Shown here: one piece after another, positions 12,713-30,849 of the stretch
Layout of the letters: every line of letters begins with the position of its first letter
Numbering within the stretch: position 1 is the first letter of the stretch
NCBI GenBank assembly: GCA_963662155.1
Contig: OY759270.1
Coordinates: 15,243,009-15,307,008, forward strand
Reading direction: 5' to 3'
DNA length: 64,000 nt
Source: Lamellibrachia columna
Taxonomy: Eukaryota; Annelida; Polychaeta; Sabellida; Siboglinidae
The notes under the pieces: generated by a model
The model's database searches: none
Seen by the model: the letters and a program-made list of their open reading frames with translations, nothing else
Told to the model about the DNA's origin: nothing
Made by a program: the position numbers and the translations under genes

Positions 12713-13337
12713 CAGTGAAACCTGTCCATAACGGACCCCGCTGGGACTGCGGAATGTGTCCGCTATGGGCAGTTGTCCGTTATAGAGAATTGAATTACGT
12801 GGGTACTCACTAGGTGGCGCCATCATGTTATTAATGAATACATTGACGTTCGCAAGTTGGTACTGTCACGAATGGAACAAATCACTGGTTAATAAATTAA
12901 CACATGAGTTATTCACTTCACAAAGAATGAGAGCAGGATAGTCTGCTTTCTCTGCAGCTGCCCATTCAGAACTTTCTACTCTTAAGGCTACCTTCATATC
13001 AGCAACCATACTTAGCAAGAACGAGTAATTTGTCCAGACTTAGTTAGTTGGTCAGTTCCCCGGCCTACTTAAACGCGTCCTTGCCTGAAGTAATGAGACA
13101 AGGCTGCTCTACATGTTCTTCGTTGGCTTCACTGTCACCAGCACTATCGGTCGCGTCGCTTCCTTCCTTGAACATGAGTGGCCCAGTGTCTTCCCAGTCG
13201 GTGCCCAGTGCTTCAGCCACACACAAGTCATCGTCCATCGGGATGTGCTCTTCAACAATAATGGCTTCACGTAGTTCCAATGCATTGTTATTTGCGTGAA
13301 GCAAATCCGCTAAGTTAGCCAGCGGCAAGTCAGTCAA
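12713..13337 (-). mobile_element. pogo/Tigger-like DNA transposon remnant
   Basis: The left end begins CAGTGAAACCTGTCCATAAC after a TA dinucleotide, followed by GTCCGCTATGGGCAG and GTCCGTTATAG. This is the style of pogo/Tigger terminal inverted repeats. On the minus strand, 13337-13065 encodes about 90 residues beginning MTDLPLANLADLL and then an acidic tail. That layout fits the part after the DDE domain of pogo-type transposases. The catalytic domain and the right terminus were not found. A TIR-like fragment may lie at 13750-13785 (CCGCTCTGGGCAGTAAGCGG). It is non-functional. Confidence 0.55.
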
Positions 13338-13804
13338 ATTAAGTTGATGAAATCAATCACTGCCCCAGGAAAAGGTGAGCTGGAATTGCTTTGAGGCCAA
13401 AAGAAGCCAAGGCGTGAAAATTTTGCCTGCAGGCGGTGACCCTGATTGACGGCAACATGATGTGACATCAATTGCACAATATGGCGTTAGGTTTTCAGCA
13501 ACATTCGAACATTCGTTGTAGCCCGACGATAAACTTACTCACAATCAATTATTTGGACCAATTTTTTTTAAATTTAGTGATGACATTATGCAGGTGGCGT
13601 TACACAGAACACATGCGTTGTGAAGTTAGTACGTGGCGGCTCAGCTAGCCCGACTCGCGGGATTGTCAATGCACTTTGAGATGTCCGCAAGAGACAGGGT
13701 GACTATGAATAGATGAGTCCAAATGCTTTGTCCATTGTGTACATTGGCTAGGTGGCCGCTCTGGGCAGTAAGCGGAAATTGTAAACTAATCGGAAGTCAT
13801 TCGG

Positions 13805-13806
<2 letters not shown>
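13338..13806. other. Unassigned sequence, possibly more Tigger debris
   Basis: No clear gene. The first 100 bp continue the acidic-tail frame upstream with frameshifts. The segment around 13750 resembles inner Tigger terminus sequence. Confidence 0.35.
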
Positions 13807-14092
<286 letters not shown>

Positions 14093-14269
14093 TAATAATT
14101 ATAATTAATAATTATAAATTCATACATTCGTAGTTCATTTAATTTTGTATTTGTTACTTGTCTTGTCGAATAAACAATCACAGATTCCTGATCAAGACCG
14201 ATGCAGTTCTGATGCAACTGCATCGGTCAGATCAAAAAGGCATCGGTCAGACGTAACTGCATCGTGCCG

Positions 14270-14660
14270 CCACACACGCCGCTTCGCAAATTACGTGAGA
14301 TACCTGGACAAGCGGTAATGGGATATTCAGTTGTTGACTGTCTTATGGTTCACGAAGATGCTTCGTTAATTTTCCTTGTCAGATCTATGTTAGATCTATT
14401 CATCCTTATGTTCAAAATTGTTGATTAGATCATACAACCTGCATTAATAGTCGTAAAAGTTGGCAGGACACTCGAGGAATTGCGTCTAATGAACGCCATA
14501 ATGACATTCGTAGGTGCTTTCATGAGTGGTTGTAATTCGCTCAGATTCATTCTTACAGATTTTCTTTTCAAATTTCGCTCAACCTATCTCGAATCGCATT
14601 AGCTACGCTCAACTGCTATGGCTGATTGGCAACTGCAATGACAGAAGCTACACGGACATG
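14270..14660 (+). repeat. Dispersed repeat C, diverged copy 3
   Basis: Blocks shared in order with 43002-43568 and 50143-50714 include AGCGGTAATGGGATA, ACAACCTGC with AGTCGTAA, TCGAGGAATT, and a terminal TTGGCAACTGCAATGACAGAA. Divergence is clearly greater than between the other two copies. Confidence 0.7.
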
Positions 14661-14851
14661 TAGTACACATTACATGTAATAGTGTAGAGCTTGTATGCAA
14701 TATTCTAAATGGAGCCTTATTTTCGTACAATTAGCTATGCGTGTTTATTTGTAATAATTCTCATAATTATTTAATTAGTTAATGACCTTTTGAATCAGCG
14801 AGCCCACATTTCTATAAACTTTTCGTGGCAGCACTAAATGTTATATTGTGG

Positions 14852-14854
<3 letters not shown>

Positions 14855-14947
<93 letters not shown>
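14855..14947. repeat. (TA)n microsatellite
   Basis: 93 bp of TA. Confidence 0.95.
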
Positions 14948-14950
<3 letters not shown>

Positions 14951-15289
14951 CATGCTTAACGTGTCACTAGAATATGGAATAGTTTTGTTAGAAGGGAAGG
15001 AAGCGCAAACATTAATGCCGTAATTTCATTTCATTCCCATATCTAGTTGATTCAAAAGTAGTTTTGGTAGCAAACATTGTTTAAAATTGAAACGCAGAAT
15101 GCCTCAAACAAGAGGCCACTAGTAAACACAAACCAGTAAAATAATGTCCGGAAAACATGTCTGAAGCAGGTAATAAAAGAGTTTGCATGCATATGTCAGG
15201 AGTAAACAAAACGCACGAGACAAGGTTGGACCACTAGGAGATTGTGATGGAAATATAATATCATAGTCTATAAAGACGGAAGTTCAGTG
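14948..15289. other. Unassigned sequence
   Basis: Nothing recognised before the LINE-1 copy that begins near 15290. Confidence 0.45.
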
Positions 15290-17290
<2,001 letters not shown>

Positions 17291-18640
17291 TAAATAACGG
17301 TCACGTGAACACGAAATAGCAAGGTTTTTCATAAAAACATTCTGACCTCGAGAAAAGGCTAAGACGGCTAAGTTTATAATTTATAAAAAAATCATCTGAA
17401 TTTAACTTTAACATGTTTGAATATACTGAATATTCGCACAGTAATTGCGATTATCGTGTTGACACAGACAATCAGTTCTACAATTATATAAACGTAAACT
17501 GTTCCTATTATTCGGAAAAAACATGTAATGCAAATATAGCGAGTCAAAGCATTACCAGTAATACATTTAAAGAGATTTACACTTTACCTTTAATAATATT
17601 AAATATTGTCTTATATTCTTCATCATCGTTTTGATGCAGTCGTTGGCAGTTAATCTTTATGCTATGACGGGAATGAAAACTGTTTTATTTTACGAGGGTT
17701 TCATGTCACACATATTAATCACAAAAATAAAAGATGAATAGCAATATATCTTAGAGATTCCATTAGCTTTAAGCAAATCAGTTGTATGTCATTGACAGTG
17801 GATACTATTATGGAATGTATTACAGTAGAGTTACAATTGGGCCTTTTTATGAAATCTTTCAATGGATGTTTAATAAGACAAAAACACCAACAAGACAATG
17901 GATTGGTGTGGCGATTATAATGTTGATCTTTTAAAACATGTTGTTCACAATGGAACCAATACTTTATTATGTCATGTATATGTGTGGATCGTATCCTTCG
18001 ATTACCAATCCAAGTAGAATTTCTGAAATTTGTGCATCAATAATTGATAGCATAAATGATATCTGCAATGGGTTCTTTATAACAGATGTTAGTGACCACC
18101 TGTTTTCGTACTGAGTCAATACAGCAATATTGGTCTTTCCAAACGAACAGGTTTCAAGTGTGTAAGATATAGATATGAAAGGTGCATATGCCTGACTACA
18201 TGCGTGTTAGATCTAATGATTATGTTTCAATATACTACTGACGAGCAAGAAGTGTTAATCACTGTAAACAACTGTTACGGTACCCGTATAAGAATTGTAT
18301 TTATTAATATACGTTTAGGGTTCTAAGTAATCGACTATTAGGGAGGGGAGTAAACATATGTTTTCCTTCAAATCCCTCCGTATCTAACACAAAATTACCT
18401 TATTTTGGCTTACTATTGTGCATAATATATTAATTAATGTGTAGATATTGACATCGTGCCAAAGTATCCAATATGTATAATGATGTGAAATGTTGTTGGA
18501 AATAAATAAATAATTTCAACACCAACTCGACATATTTGTGAAGAATTTAGCCAGGCCCAATTACTGCGCGAAGACTATTCGCTCACATATCAAACACTGC
18601 CAATAGCCAGGTACTCATTTATACAGCCGAGTGAGCTGAC
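17291..18640. other. Unassigned sequence upstream of GPCR 1
   Basis: No gene or repeat was recognised. A 73-codon frame at 17413-17634 has no recognisable features and is probably chance. The conserved block shared with GPCR 2 starts near 18640. Confidence 0.5.
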
Positions 18641-18769
18641 ACAGTGTCAGCTATTTTAATCATGTTCGTATATCGCAATCGCTACGTCGCAAACATCGGC
18701 TACGAGTACTGGAAATTTGAATGTTGAATATATTATATGACATTTGTGGCCAACGTAATCATTCATCAA

Positions 18770-18802
18770 CCAATGGCTATCGACATATGATGCGTATATA
18801 TG
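18770..18802 (+). promoter_or_regulatory. Core promoter of GPCR 1 (CCAAT + TATA)
   Basis: CCAAT lies at 18770-18774 and GTATATATG at 18794-18802. Both are kept, with the same 20-21 bp spacing, upstream of the inverted paralogue (47737-47768). Homology in this block begins near 18640 and runs continuously into the coding region. The implied leader is about 320 nt and appears unspliced. Regulation beyond these motifs is unknown. Confidence 0.6.
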
Positions 18803-19146
18803 TTGCCAGCGCAATGTATCAATTATCATTGGCGCTGCAGCGAGAACAACGCAACTAGTTCGAAGATAGCAGAATCACGACGCCAACGTTTTCATTATCA
18901 GGAGAACAAAAAACGTCATGTTTCACAAAGAGGGTCTTACTGACACTATCGGAGAATGAAGAAACTTGATTGATGACACCTTATGCAATTACCGGTGGAC
19001 GTCGTCGGGAAATAGCGTACATTGTGAGAACTTCAACTTCAGTGGGCGACGCTAGTAGCAAAGAATCAACAAAGAAACCAGAACGTGAACAACGTGAACA
19101 TCATTTGTCGAACAACGAACAGCGTTGTTGATGGACAGTCGCTAAG

Positions 19147-22079
<2,933 letters not shown>

Positions 22080-22080
<1 letters not shown>

Positions 22081-24310
22081 CTATTCCTTCATTTAGTGAC
22101 AATGTTAATGTTTATGCTAGTCTTATACTAATTTGCTACACAGCTTCCTGAAACTATTGTGATAGTATACTGTCAACTCGATGTGACGTGTTCTTAATTT
22201 ACTTGGTTATCATTTCAGGAGTTACAAATAATTGCTCTAAATAATTGTTTTTACCTTCATAATTTTTTTTAATAGCAATGGTAGTGGAATTATCTATGAT
22301 GCGGTAAACACTGAACTGAAATACACATTTAGGATCTGCATAACTTGAAACAAATGTTATATTAAGCTTTATTTTACATATGCAAACAATTTCAGTTGTA
22401 GCTATGTTAGGCGAATCAGTATAGCTTGGTAAGCCTTCTACAATTTCAGTACATGTTGCTTTTTATATGCATTCCCTGTCTATACTTTTATATCGGCATA
22501 TATATGATATTGATCACTGCTAAAAAAGGGTTCGAGTATTTTGTCAACTTTGTCAACTAATTTATTTTATGGTTCTTTCTAAAATATGTTGAGTATGTAT
22601 TCAATCTTGTATTATTAATTAACGTTTGGTCATCACACACTGAACTCTATAATGACTTCCACTGCTTATCAGTATATGTGTTACTTTCCAAACTCTTGAC
22701 GATCAGTACTGTTAGTACATCGATCGATATTTGCATATTTTTAGAAGGACATACACATTCTGATTTTTTTATAATAGTTTGTTTTTCTGCCGAGAAATAC
22801 ATATATTTCGCATAACGTACAGTTGCCAGTCAGGCATAAGAAATTAACATAGGTAATCCGATTCGCGCTAGGCTTAGCCAATTTCGCGCGAACAAAACGT
22901 GTGAGAACGGCTATGAGCGAATTATCACCACATATGAAAGCAACTTCGATTTATTAATGACATGTATTACGCGTAATTCGGTGAGTAGCCTGTCAGTTCT
23001 TGCGATTATTAAAGCAAGTTGTAGGATCTAATCAGGAATGTTCAGGAGAAGAAGGACTAATTGCTCTGACATCAAGGATAAATAACAAAGCATCCTCTCG
23101 AACCACAAGCCTGAACTCCCACGAATATCCAATTACCGGTTGTTCGTGTACCCGATGTCATTTGCGGAGTGGCGCGTGCAGTGACAGCAACCGACCGTAG
23201 ATGTACCGACTTAGTCATCTGACAGCATAACAGTTGATCCTGATCTCACTGCTCTACATGGCATTGGCACGACGGATGTATTGGTTGACAAGTACATTCC
23301 GTATTTCTGGCAGCGCATTTGTTATGATTGGGGGTATAAAGCAAGTTTTTACTGGAAATCTCAGAGACCACAAGGCCGTGATTGACACATGCCAGTCAGT
23401 AATACACAACGCGCGCCGATTGGCATCCTTCGAGAATGACACATAAGGGTTGTGTCTGACCACAAGCCCGGTCTGGTTCCATATTTGATTTTATAGTAAT
23501 ATGTAGGGCATCCCCGTCACGTCTGCTACCCGCGAAGTGATTGGCATTAGCTAAACAATTTATTCAGTTTGTTTGAGACCAGTAAATAATGTAGGGTAGT
23601 TTGCCCAACATTTCTTATAGTTCATAATGTATGCGTGCTTGATTTCATGTGGAAGTAGGTATTCAAGTATATGCAATTATAGCACCTATGTTGACGCCAT
23701 CATGGAAGTCATTTTTACTGTGGAAGTGACGATATCAAGATTAAGTATCAGGCATACACATGACAAATAAACATACCGTGGTTTGAACGTCGTTTGAATT
23801 GTGTTCACTACGCGTTGCCTCAATTCACTCAGTCGTATAATTGAATATCAAACTATAGACATAGGTGGGTGTTTCAACACTAACGTTAGTGCAGCGATGA
23901 CAATATAACTGAAAAATCGAGTTGGTGTTGGAATCAAAAAGTGTGCCAAGGGATGTGTAAAGTACTATGAGCGGTCCTAAAGAATGTCAGATTCTTCGTT
24001 ACGTAAAACGATACTTTTCACCAGTTCAACATACGAATGCCGTACGAGTGGGACCAATGTAAGGAATGACATTGAATATGTATATACATAATGACTACAA
24101 TATCTACTCATTTTGTTAATTTTGGCATAATGATTACCTCTAAAATTAACATATATTGAAATAATTTACGAACGTAGTCGAACATTGTTGGATAAGCCAA
24201 TTGATTCCTTGTCCAGCTGAAATCGAAAGTGTGTTGCTTTAGATTATAGTTGCGTTAACTTGTATAAAGCATAATGATAATATGTTACCCACATGAATCC
24301 AGAAATGGTA
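22080..24310. repeat. Dispersed repeat D, copy 2
   Basis: This is the most continuous copy of repeat D. Read on the minus strand, 22260-22080 encodes a worn LINE-1 RT N-terminus (LEQLFVTPEM, then a deletion, then an AxQISIRLA-like part). The rest (22290-24310) aligns in pieces with 4570-7750 and with 26620-27480, without the insertions seen in copy 1. No intact ORF was found. It could be an ancient LINE 5' region or a compound element. Confidence 0.65.
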
Positions 24311-25390
24311 TTTTATTGGGAAAATGTATCATACAGGGATCTATAGATGCTAAATTTCAGGAGGCTAAATCTTACTATTTAGGACGGTTAATTATAATTG
24401 CTGAAATGTTAGCTAAGAAAATAAAGGCAATGAATAATAATAAATCACCGGGAGTGGATGGAATTCCTCCAAAACTAGTAATGGAAACAGTAGAACAAAT
24501 TAGTATACCACTTGCAAGAGTGTTCAACTTGTCATTGAAAGAGTTAGTCGTTCCTTTTGAATGGAAAGAAGCAAACATCATACCATTATTTAAAAAGGGT
24601 TCGCGAAATAAGTAGTCAGATAATTACAGACCAGTGAGTTTAACATCAGTGATTTGTAAATTATTGAAAGGTTAATTAAATACCATATGATGGACTTCCT
24701 TGTTGGGCATAAATTATTAAATTCATCTCAACAAATATTCCTAAAAGCGAGGTCATGCTTAACAAATATATTATGTTTTTTGGACGAAATCACAAAGTGG
24801 ATAGACGACGGATCGCCACACTATATTATCTACTTAGATTTTCGGAAAACTTTTGACAAAGTACCACATCAAAGATTACTAGTAAAATTAAAAGCCCATG
24901 GTATCGGGGATGGCATAATTGACTGGATGGAACAATGGCTGACTGACAGAAGACAGCGTGTTGTAGTAGATGGAGAAGTTTCAAAACGGAAATAAGAATT
25001 ATAACCTTTATTATTTTTAATATATATCAATGACTTGAACGACAATATAACAAGTAACGTACTAAAATTTGCGGATGACACAATTTTTTTTTACAAAGGT
25101 TAACACTGAACAAAACAATCTAGACAGATTAGTGAAATGGTCTGAGAAATGGCAGATGTTGTTCAATTTTGGGAAATGTAAATGCCTACATACAGGACAT
25201 GGGAACTTGGAAGTAAACTATAAAATGGGAGATACTGTTATGGGTACTATTATAGAAGAAAATGACTTAGTAGTTACAATAAGCGCTGATATGAAAAGAG
25301 CAGTGTGGTATTGCAGCTTCAAAGGGTAATCAAATTATTGGGTTGATTAGGAGAAACATAACATACAAGGAAAAAAGCTAATTATACCTC

Positions 25391-25482
25391 TGTATAAAGC
25401 AATAGTTAGACCTCATTTAGAATACTGTGTACAAGCTGTATAAAGCAATAGTTAGACCTTATTTAGAATACTGTGTACAAGC
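25391..25482. repeat. 46-bp direct duplication within LINE-1
   Basis: The segment starting TGTATAAAGCAATAGTTAG and ending ACTGTGTACAAGC is present twice in a row with one base change (CCTCATTT versus CCTTATTT). It breaks the RT C-terminal frame. Confidence 0.9.
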
Positions 25483-25707
25483 GTGGATACCAAATCGTAA
25501 GAAGGATATAGATACGCTTAAACGCATACAGATGAGATCAACTAAAATGATTCCAGAACTGAGAGACCTTAGTTATGAAGAACGTTTGAAATAATGTGGT
25601 TTAACAACTCTAGAGACAAGGAGGTTAAGAGGAGATCAGATTGAAGTTTTTAAGATATTGAATGGATATGAAAATATGGATATAAATATGTTGTTCTCAC
25701 TCAAGAA

Positions 25708-25859
25708 AGATAGCAGAACTAGAGGACATGAGGTAACACTAGTAAAGATAGCAGAACTAGAGGACATGAGGTAACACTAGTAAAGATAGTAGAACTAGAG
25801 GACATGAGGTAACACTAGTAAAGATAGTAGAACTAGAGGACATGAGGTAACACTAGTAA
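25708..25859. repeat. 38-bp tandem repeat, four copies, within LINE-1
   Basis: Units start at 25708, 25746, 25784 and 25822 (AGATAGCAGAACTAGAGGAC...). The last two have AGATAGTAG. Other LINE-1 copies have one unit. 38 is not a multiple of three, so the frame is lost. Confidence 0.93.
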
Positions 25860-26227
25860 ATAATCAGTGTAGATTGGATATCAGGAAGTACTCGTTCTCA
25901 CATAGGACAATACACTAATGGAACAAATTGTCTACGGATTGTATAATTACTAGCAGCGTGAATATGTTTAAAACAAAGGTTGACACATATCTCAGGAGAG
26001 CGGGTTACACGTCGATGAACAGTGTTGGACTCTCGATAAGCCAATGGCTTCCTTGTCCACTAGCCATCTGGGCATTTGGCTTGGATGGCAAACTTGCTAA
26101 ATCTTGTTAAATCTTTGAATAACTGTTCTACACCTATAGCTTTCTTCGTATATTGATTGCTTTTATCATGTTATAGCATTAACTCTGTTTCGTAAAAAGA
26201 ACTCAACATATATGAGATGTCATAAAG

Positions 26228-26228
<1 letters not shown>

Positions 26229-26313
<85 letters not shown>
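26229..26313. repeat. (TA)n microsatellite
   Basis: 85 bp of TA between the LINE-1 3' flank and reversed repeat A. Confidence 0.95.
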
Positions 26314-26318
<5 letters not shown>

Positions 26319-26525
26319 TTATATTACTTAAGTAACAATACCATCACAGTCAATGATATTGTCATAATTTACTCTTAGTCATATTCGTTTTCACATCGTT
26401 CACAACGAAAGTATAGGTGTATCACCGAAATACAATGTCCTGTGTTGTTTAATTGTCTTTTATCAGAAAAATCCAGACGGTAAATGTAATTGATATCTGA
26501 ATACCCGTCTCATTGAACATATATA
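26314..26525 (-). repeat. Dispersed repeat A, copy 3 (reversed, partial)
   Basis: The reverse complement reads TTCAATGAGACGGGTATTC, ATTACATTTACCGTC and CTTTCGTTGTGAACGATGTG. These match the first part of repeat A near 20795 and 21415-21540. Confidence 0.72.
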
Positions 26526-26529
26526 ATAA

Positions 26530-27480
26530 TATCAACCCCACGTGACGTGTTTTTAATTTTCTTAGTTATCATTTCAGGAGTTACAAATAATTGCTCTAAA
26601 TAATTGCATTTACCTCCAATAAATTGGTTTGATAGCAATGGTACCGGAATTATCTATCATATGGTAAACATTAAAACGACATACACATTTATGGTCTGTA
26701 TAACTTGAAACACATGTTATATTATGTTTCCAGCATTTACTTAGTTTTAATATCGTCCGATTTTCCGTTTTTTTATTGTTGACATATTATATTTACTGCC
26801 CATTTTTGCTCAAACTTTATTTTAGATGTTCTACTCAATTTCAATTAGTTATGTTAGACGAATGTGTCTTTTGGTCAGCCTTCTGCGATTTCAATATATG
26901 TTGCTTTCATATGCATTCCCTGACTTTACTTTTACTTATTTTTCTGCTGATAAGTACCTGTATTTCGCATTCCATGCAGTTGCCAGTCAGGCATAAGAAA
27001 TTATCATAGGTAATCTACTTCGCGCTAGGCTTAGCCAATTTCGCGCGAACAAACAAAATGTGTGAGAATGGCTATGATCGAATTATCACCACATATGAAA
27101 CCAACTTCGATTGTATTAATGACATGTTTTACACGTAATTCAATAAGTATCCGGTCAGTTCATGCGATTATTAAAGCAGGTTGTAAGGTTTAATTAGGAA
27201 TGTTCAGGAGAAGAAGGACTAATGGCTCTGACATCAAGGATAAATAACAAAGCATCCTCTCGAACCACAAGCCTGAACACCCACGAATATCCAATTACCG
27301 GTTGTTCGTGTACCCGATGTCATTTGCGGAGTGGCGCGTGCAGTGACAGTAATCGACCGTAAATGAATCGACTCAGTAATGTGTCTTTAGATGTGTGTCA
27401 GCACAATAGTTGACCCTGATCTCATTGCAGATTGGTTCGCTACAGAGAAATAATTGGCATTAGCTAACAATTTATTCAGC
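26530..27480. repeat. Dispersed repeat D, copy 3
   Basis: It aligns with 22190-23260, including CATTTCAGGAGTTACAAATA, TTAGCCAATTTCGCGCGAAC and GTGTACCCGATGTCATTTGC, to a TTGGCATTAGCTAACAATTT block. It lacks the 23270-23520 part present in copy 2. Confidence 0.72.
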
Positions 27481-27829
27481 TTTGTTAGGGGATTTGTTAT
27501 GATAATAATTACTTCACTAGTAGTTGCAGATGTGAGACAATGTAGTGGGTTTCCAGAAAATGTTGGTTCAGGGAAATCATAGTCATTATCATTAACTCGA
27601 TCGAATGCGAGAAATTTTATATGTGAAGTATTTTAAAAAAGAACTACAAAATGTATCCAAAGAAGAATGTTCAGGCAGTGTTTTTAATTTCTGCCGATGT
27701 AGAATTGTGTTTACGGATTTCCACATCTGGCTAGGGTTTTAAGAATTTGTTGAGACATCTTTTTTTTATATTAATCGGACTTTGCTTTTGACGTCATGCG
27801 ATTGCATATGTGTAGCTGTTTAATATAAC
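27481..27829. other. Unassigned sequence
   Basis: Nothing recognised. It may be internal LINE-2 debris linked to the endonuclease remnant that follows. Confidence 0.4.
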
Positions 27830-28800
27830 GGCATTGGTTAAGTGTAGAACGTTCGTCGCCAAATTCGTTCAAGATATCGTCGACGACGTTTTGCTACAAC
27901 TATATCTAGAGACACAGAAGGCGTCGAAGGGCGAACTTCTACACGTTTAGTTTGTTTAGGGGCATGTTTATGCAGGAGTTTACTTAATATTTCATGGTAC
28001 TGATTAACAAACTCGCACATTGTATGCTTAGGTTGGATCAAAATATTAAAAAACCGTCAAGATCATCATGAAGGGTATTGTTAATTTTATTTATTGGTCC
28101 AAATGTTATACTCTTTTTCTAGGTCATGTCATGACATATAACCACAAATCAATAATGACACAATGGTGGACTGATAAACTAGTAGTAAGAAATGTTGCAT
28201 TGATGTTAATGCAAGTAGGTCTAGAAATAAACAAGTCGAGCCAATGACAATGAACATAATTAGGAAATGAAACGTTTTGATGTAATGTACATGTTTGAAT
28301 AACATCCATCAATAATCTGGTATTTACACTTGGTAAATCAAGGTGGATATTGAAATTTCCAAACATGCAATGGTCTGGAACTTCATCAAAACAAGTATTT
28401 CTGCTTGTAGGATGACGGTAGCTGCACATAAAATTAGCAGACGTGGACTATTTTATAAGAGTACATTGTTACCGCAAAGCTTTGGTACTCAGGTGTATGG
28501 ATAATTCCTATTTTATATGTTTCATGTAAAAGAAATGCAACTCCACCACTCCTACCGGAATGACGGTGGTGGAGATAACATAGACAAAACCATATGGATA
28601 AATGTCAGCAAGACAGGCTGATGTATCGGACGCTGATAGCCATGTCTCTTTCAAAGCTAAAATGTCTACGTGTTTAGATAACATCATATCAGAACGGGCA
28701 GCAGATTTATGACAGACATTTATTGAGACGTCACTTCCAAGAAGGAGGATGGTAGACATCTTAAATAATGGGGTACAACCGGATGTTGTATACAATGTTC
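27830..28800 (-). mobile_element. LINE endonuclease (APE-type) remnant, L2/CR1-superfamily (LINE-2)
   Basis: On the minus strand, 28795-28508 has HVDILALKETWLSASDTS, equivalent to the catalytic TETW-type motif of LINE apurinic-like endonucleases. Near 28370-28350 FGNFNIHLD corresponds to GDFNFHLD, with Asn in place of the metal-binding Asp. WLDLFISR near 28240 corresponds to TLDLVISR. 28041-27838 gives CEFVNQYHEILSKLLHKHAP followed by RRRYLERIWRRT, as in the endonuclease-RT linker. Frames are broken between these parts, so it is inactive. No RT follows at 27480-27830. Confidence 0.78.
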
Positions 28801-28918
28801 TGTGGGTGCCAAAGACAAGAAAGATGTAAAGCTGGACTTTTCGAAATGTTAATTCGTATACTATTGTTGATGACTATATCAGAGTGGTCATGTGTGTTAT
28901 AGAAATCATCTTCAAGAG

Positions 28919-28952
28919 AATCCTTAACTATCCTTAACTATCCTTAACTAAT
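28919..28952. repeat. 11-bp tandem repeat, three copies
   Basis: ATCCTTAACT-type units in a row, no coding context. Confidence 0.75.
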
Positions 28953-29200
28953 GTAGGAAAAGATAATAAACAAATGATCAGCGCGAAGAGAAAAGATTAT
29001 AGAATATTATACGCTCAGTGATAATGAAGACTTAAACAAGAAAACAACTCGAAAGGTAGAATATGATGCTGCTAAGTGTAAGTGCAGGTGAAGGGAAAGA
29101 AGCCACAGTTATGGGATCAATACTGATTTATATAATGAGAAATGTTGACCAGGGCCGACTCCGATCGCTAAATTGTGACTCCTATGCCTGTTACATGTAC
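28953..29200. other. Unassigned sequence
   Basis: Nothing recognised. Confidence 0.4.
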
Positions 29201-29341
29201 CAACTAGTATTAACGTAGCCTAGGCGTAGGACTAGAATGTACATGTAGCAACTAGTATTAACGTAACCTAGGCGTAGGACTAGAATGTACATGTAGCAAC
29301 TAGTATTAACGTAGCCTAGGCGTAGGACTAGAATGTACATA
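29201..29341. repeat. 48-bp tandem repeat, about three copies
   Basis: Units start at 29201, 29249 and 29297 (CAACTAGTATTAACGTAGCC...). They are nearly identical, with a G/A change in the second. Each contains CCTAGGCGTAGG and ACTAGT palindromic words. Confidence 0.93.
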
Positions 29342-29746
29342 CAGCTGACAGCTTAGCCAAAAGCGACAAAGCACTAATCTTTAATATTAACATAATTATA
29401 GTCATTAACAGAGACAGAAAGGAGTTCTAGCTGCATAATCGCATGCTTAATAATCGAAGTATTACAATGAAGAAACACGTTTGTAAAAAGCATACAATTA
29501 TAGCATGTTTAATTAAAACAGTACAAAATCAAACGAACGATGTTTCGTGCTGGGGCCGGCGACAAGAATGAACGATAATAGAAATAAACAGTTAACGCAT
29601 AGCTGTCAAAATATAAAATTAACCATATAAATTCTTATTTTAACGTTGTGTTCGACATAAAACAACCCGTTTATATAAATATTATATTACATTTCATATC
29701 AATAATTAAAATGAAGAAACTATACAATTGAATAAAAAACGTACAA
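29342..29746. other. Unassigned AT-rich sequence
   Basis: Nothing recognised. Confidence 0.45.
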
Positions 29747-30519
<773 letters not shown>

Positions 30520-30599
30520 GTGGCCGTAGAGTCTCCGCCGTGGCCGTATAGTCTCCGGAATGGCCGTAGAGTCTCCGCCGTGGCCGTAGAGTCTCCGGA
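30520..30599. repeat. 20-bp tandem repeat, four copies
   Basis: Units GTGGCCGTAGAGTCTCCGCC, with alternation of final CC and GA, start at 30520, 30540, 30560 and 30580. The alternation suggests an older 40-bp unit doubled once. Confidence 0.93.
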
Positions 30600-30849
30600 G
30601 AAACCCCTGATTGGCTGGCACTGGCACCGATGACACAAGATGAAATAAATTAAATATATAAACCATTAAAAGAGATCCGTATCAATGAGACAGCAAAATA
30701 AAGATTATTGGGCGAATTTGTTAGTTCGTCGTTGTTAACAACCAGAGAAAGAACTATTACTACAAACTGAAATGTTGTATAGGAAAGGATTTCTCTCCTC
30801 GTTTTAAACTAATTCCTTGCGGTCGTGACCCGTATTGCAGTCACATGAA

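Larger units (their letters stand above)
24310..26115 (+). mobile_element. LINE-1 (CR1-like), best-preserved copy
   Basis: The frames read in order: AMNNNKSPGVDGIPPKLVME (24430-24490); SLKELVVPFEWKEANIIPLF; a region ending VTSVICKLL; MDFLVGHKLLN; YLDFRKTFDKVPHQRLLVKL (24835-24895), the palm A region; ADDT at 25073-25084, where the RT catalytic YADD-type motif is read as FADDT; MLFNFGKCKCLHTGHGNLEV; IAASKGN; YKAIVRPHLEYCVQA; a region with IDTLKRIQ; and the tail to LDGKLAKSC (26107), then CTTGTTAAATCTTTG. Several frameshifts and stops are present, so it is inactive. No endonuclease domain precedes it. Two internal tandem amplifications lie at 25391-25482 and 25708-25859. Confidence 0.87.
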
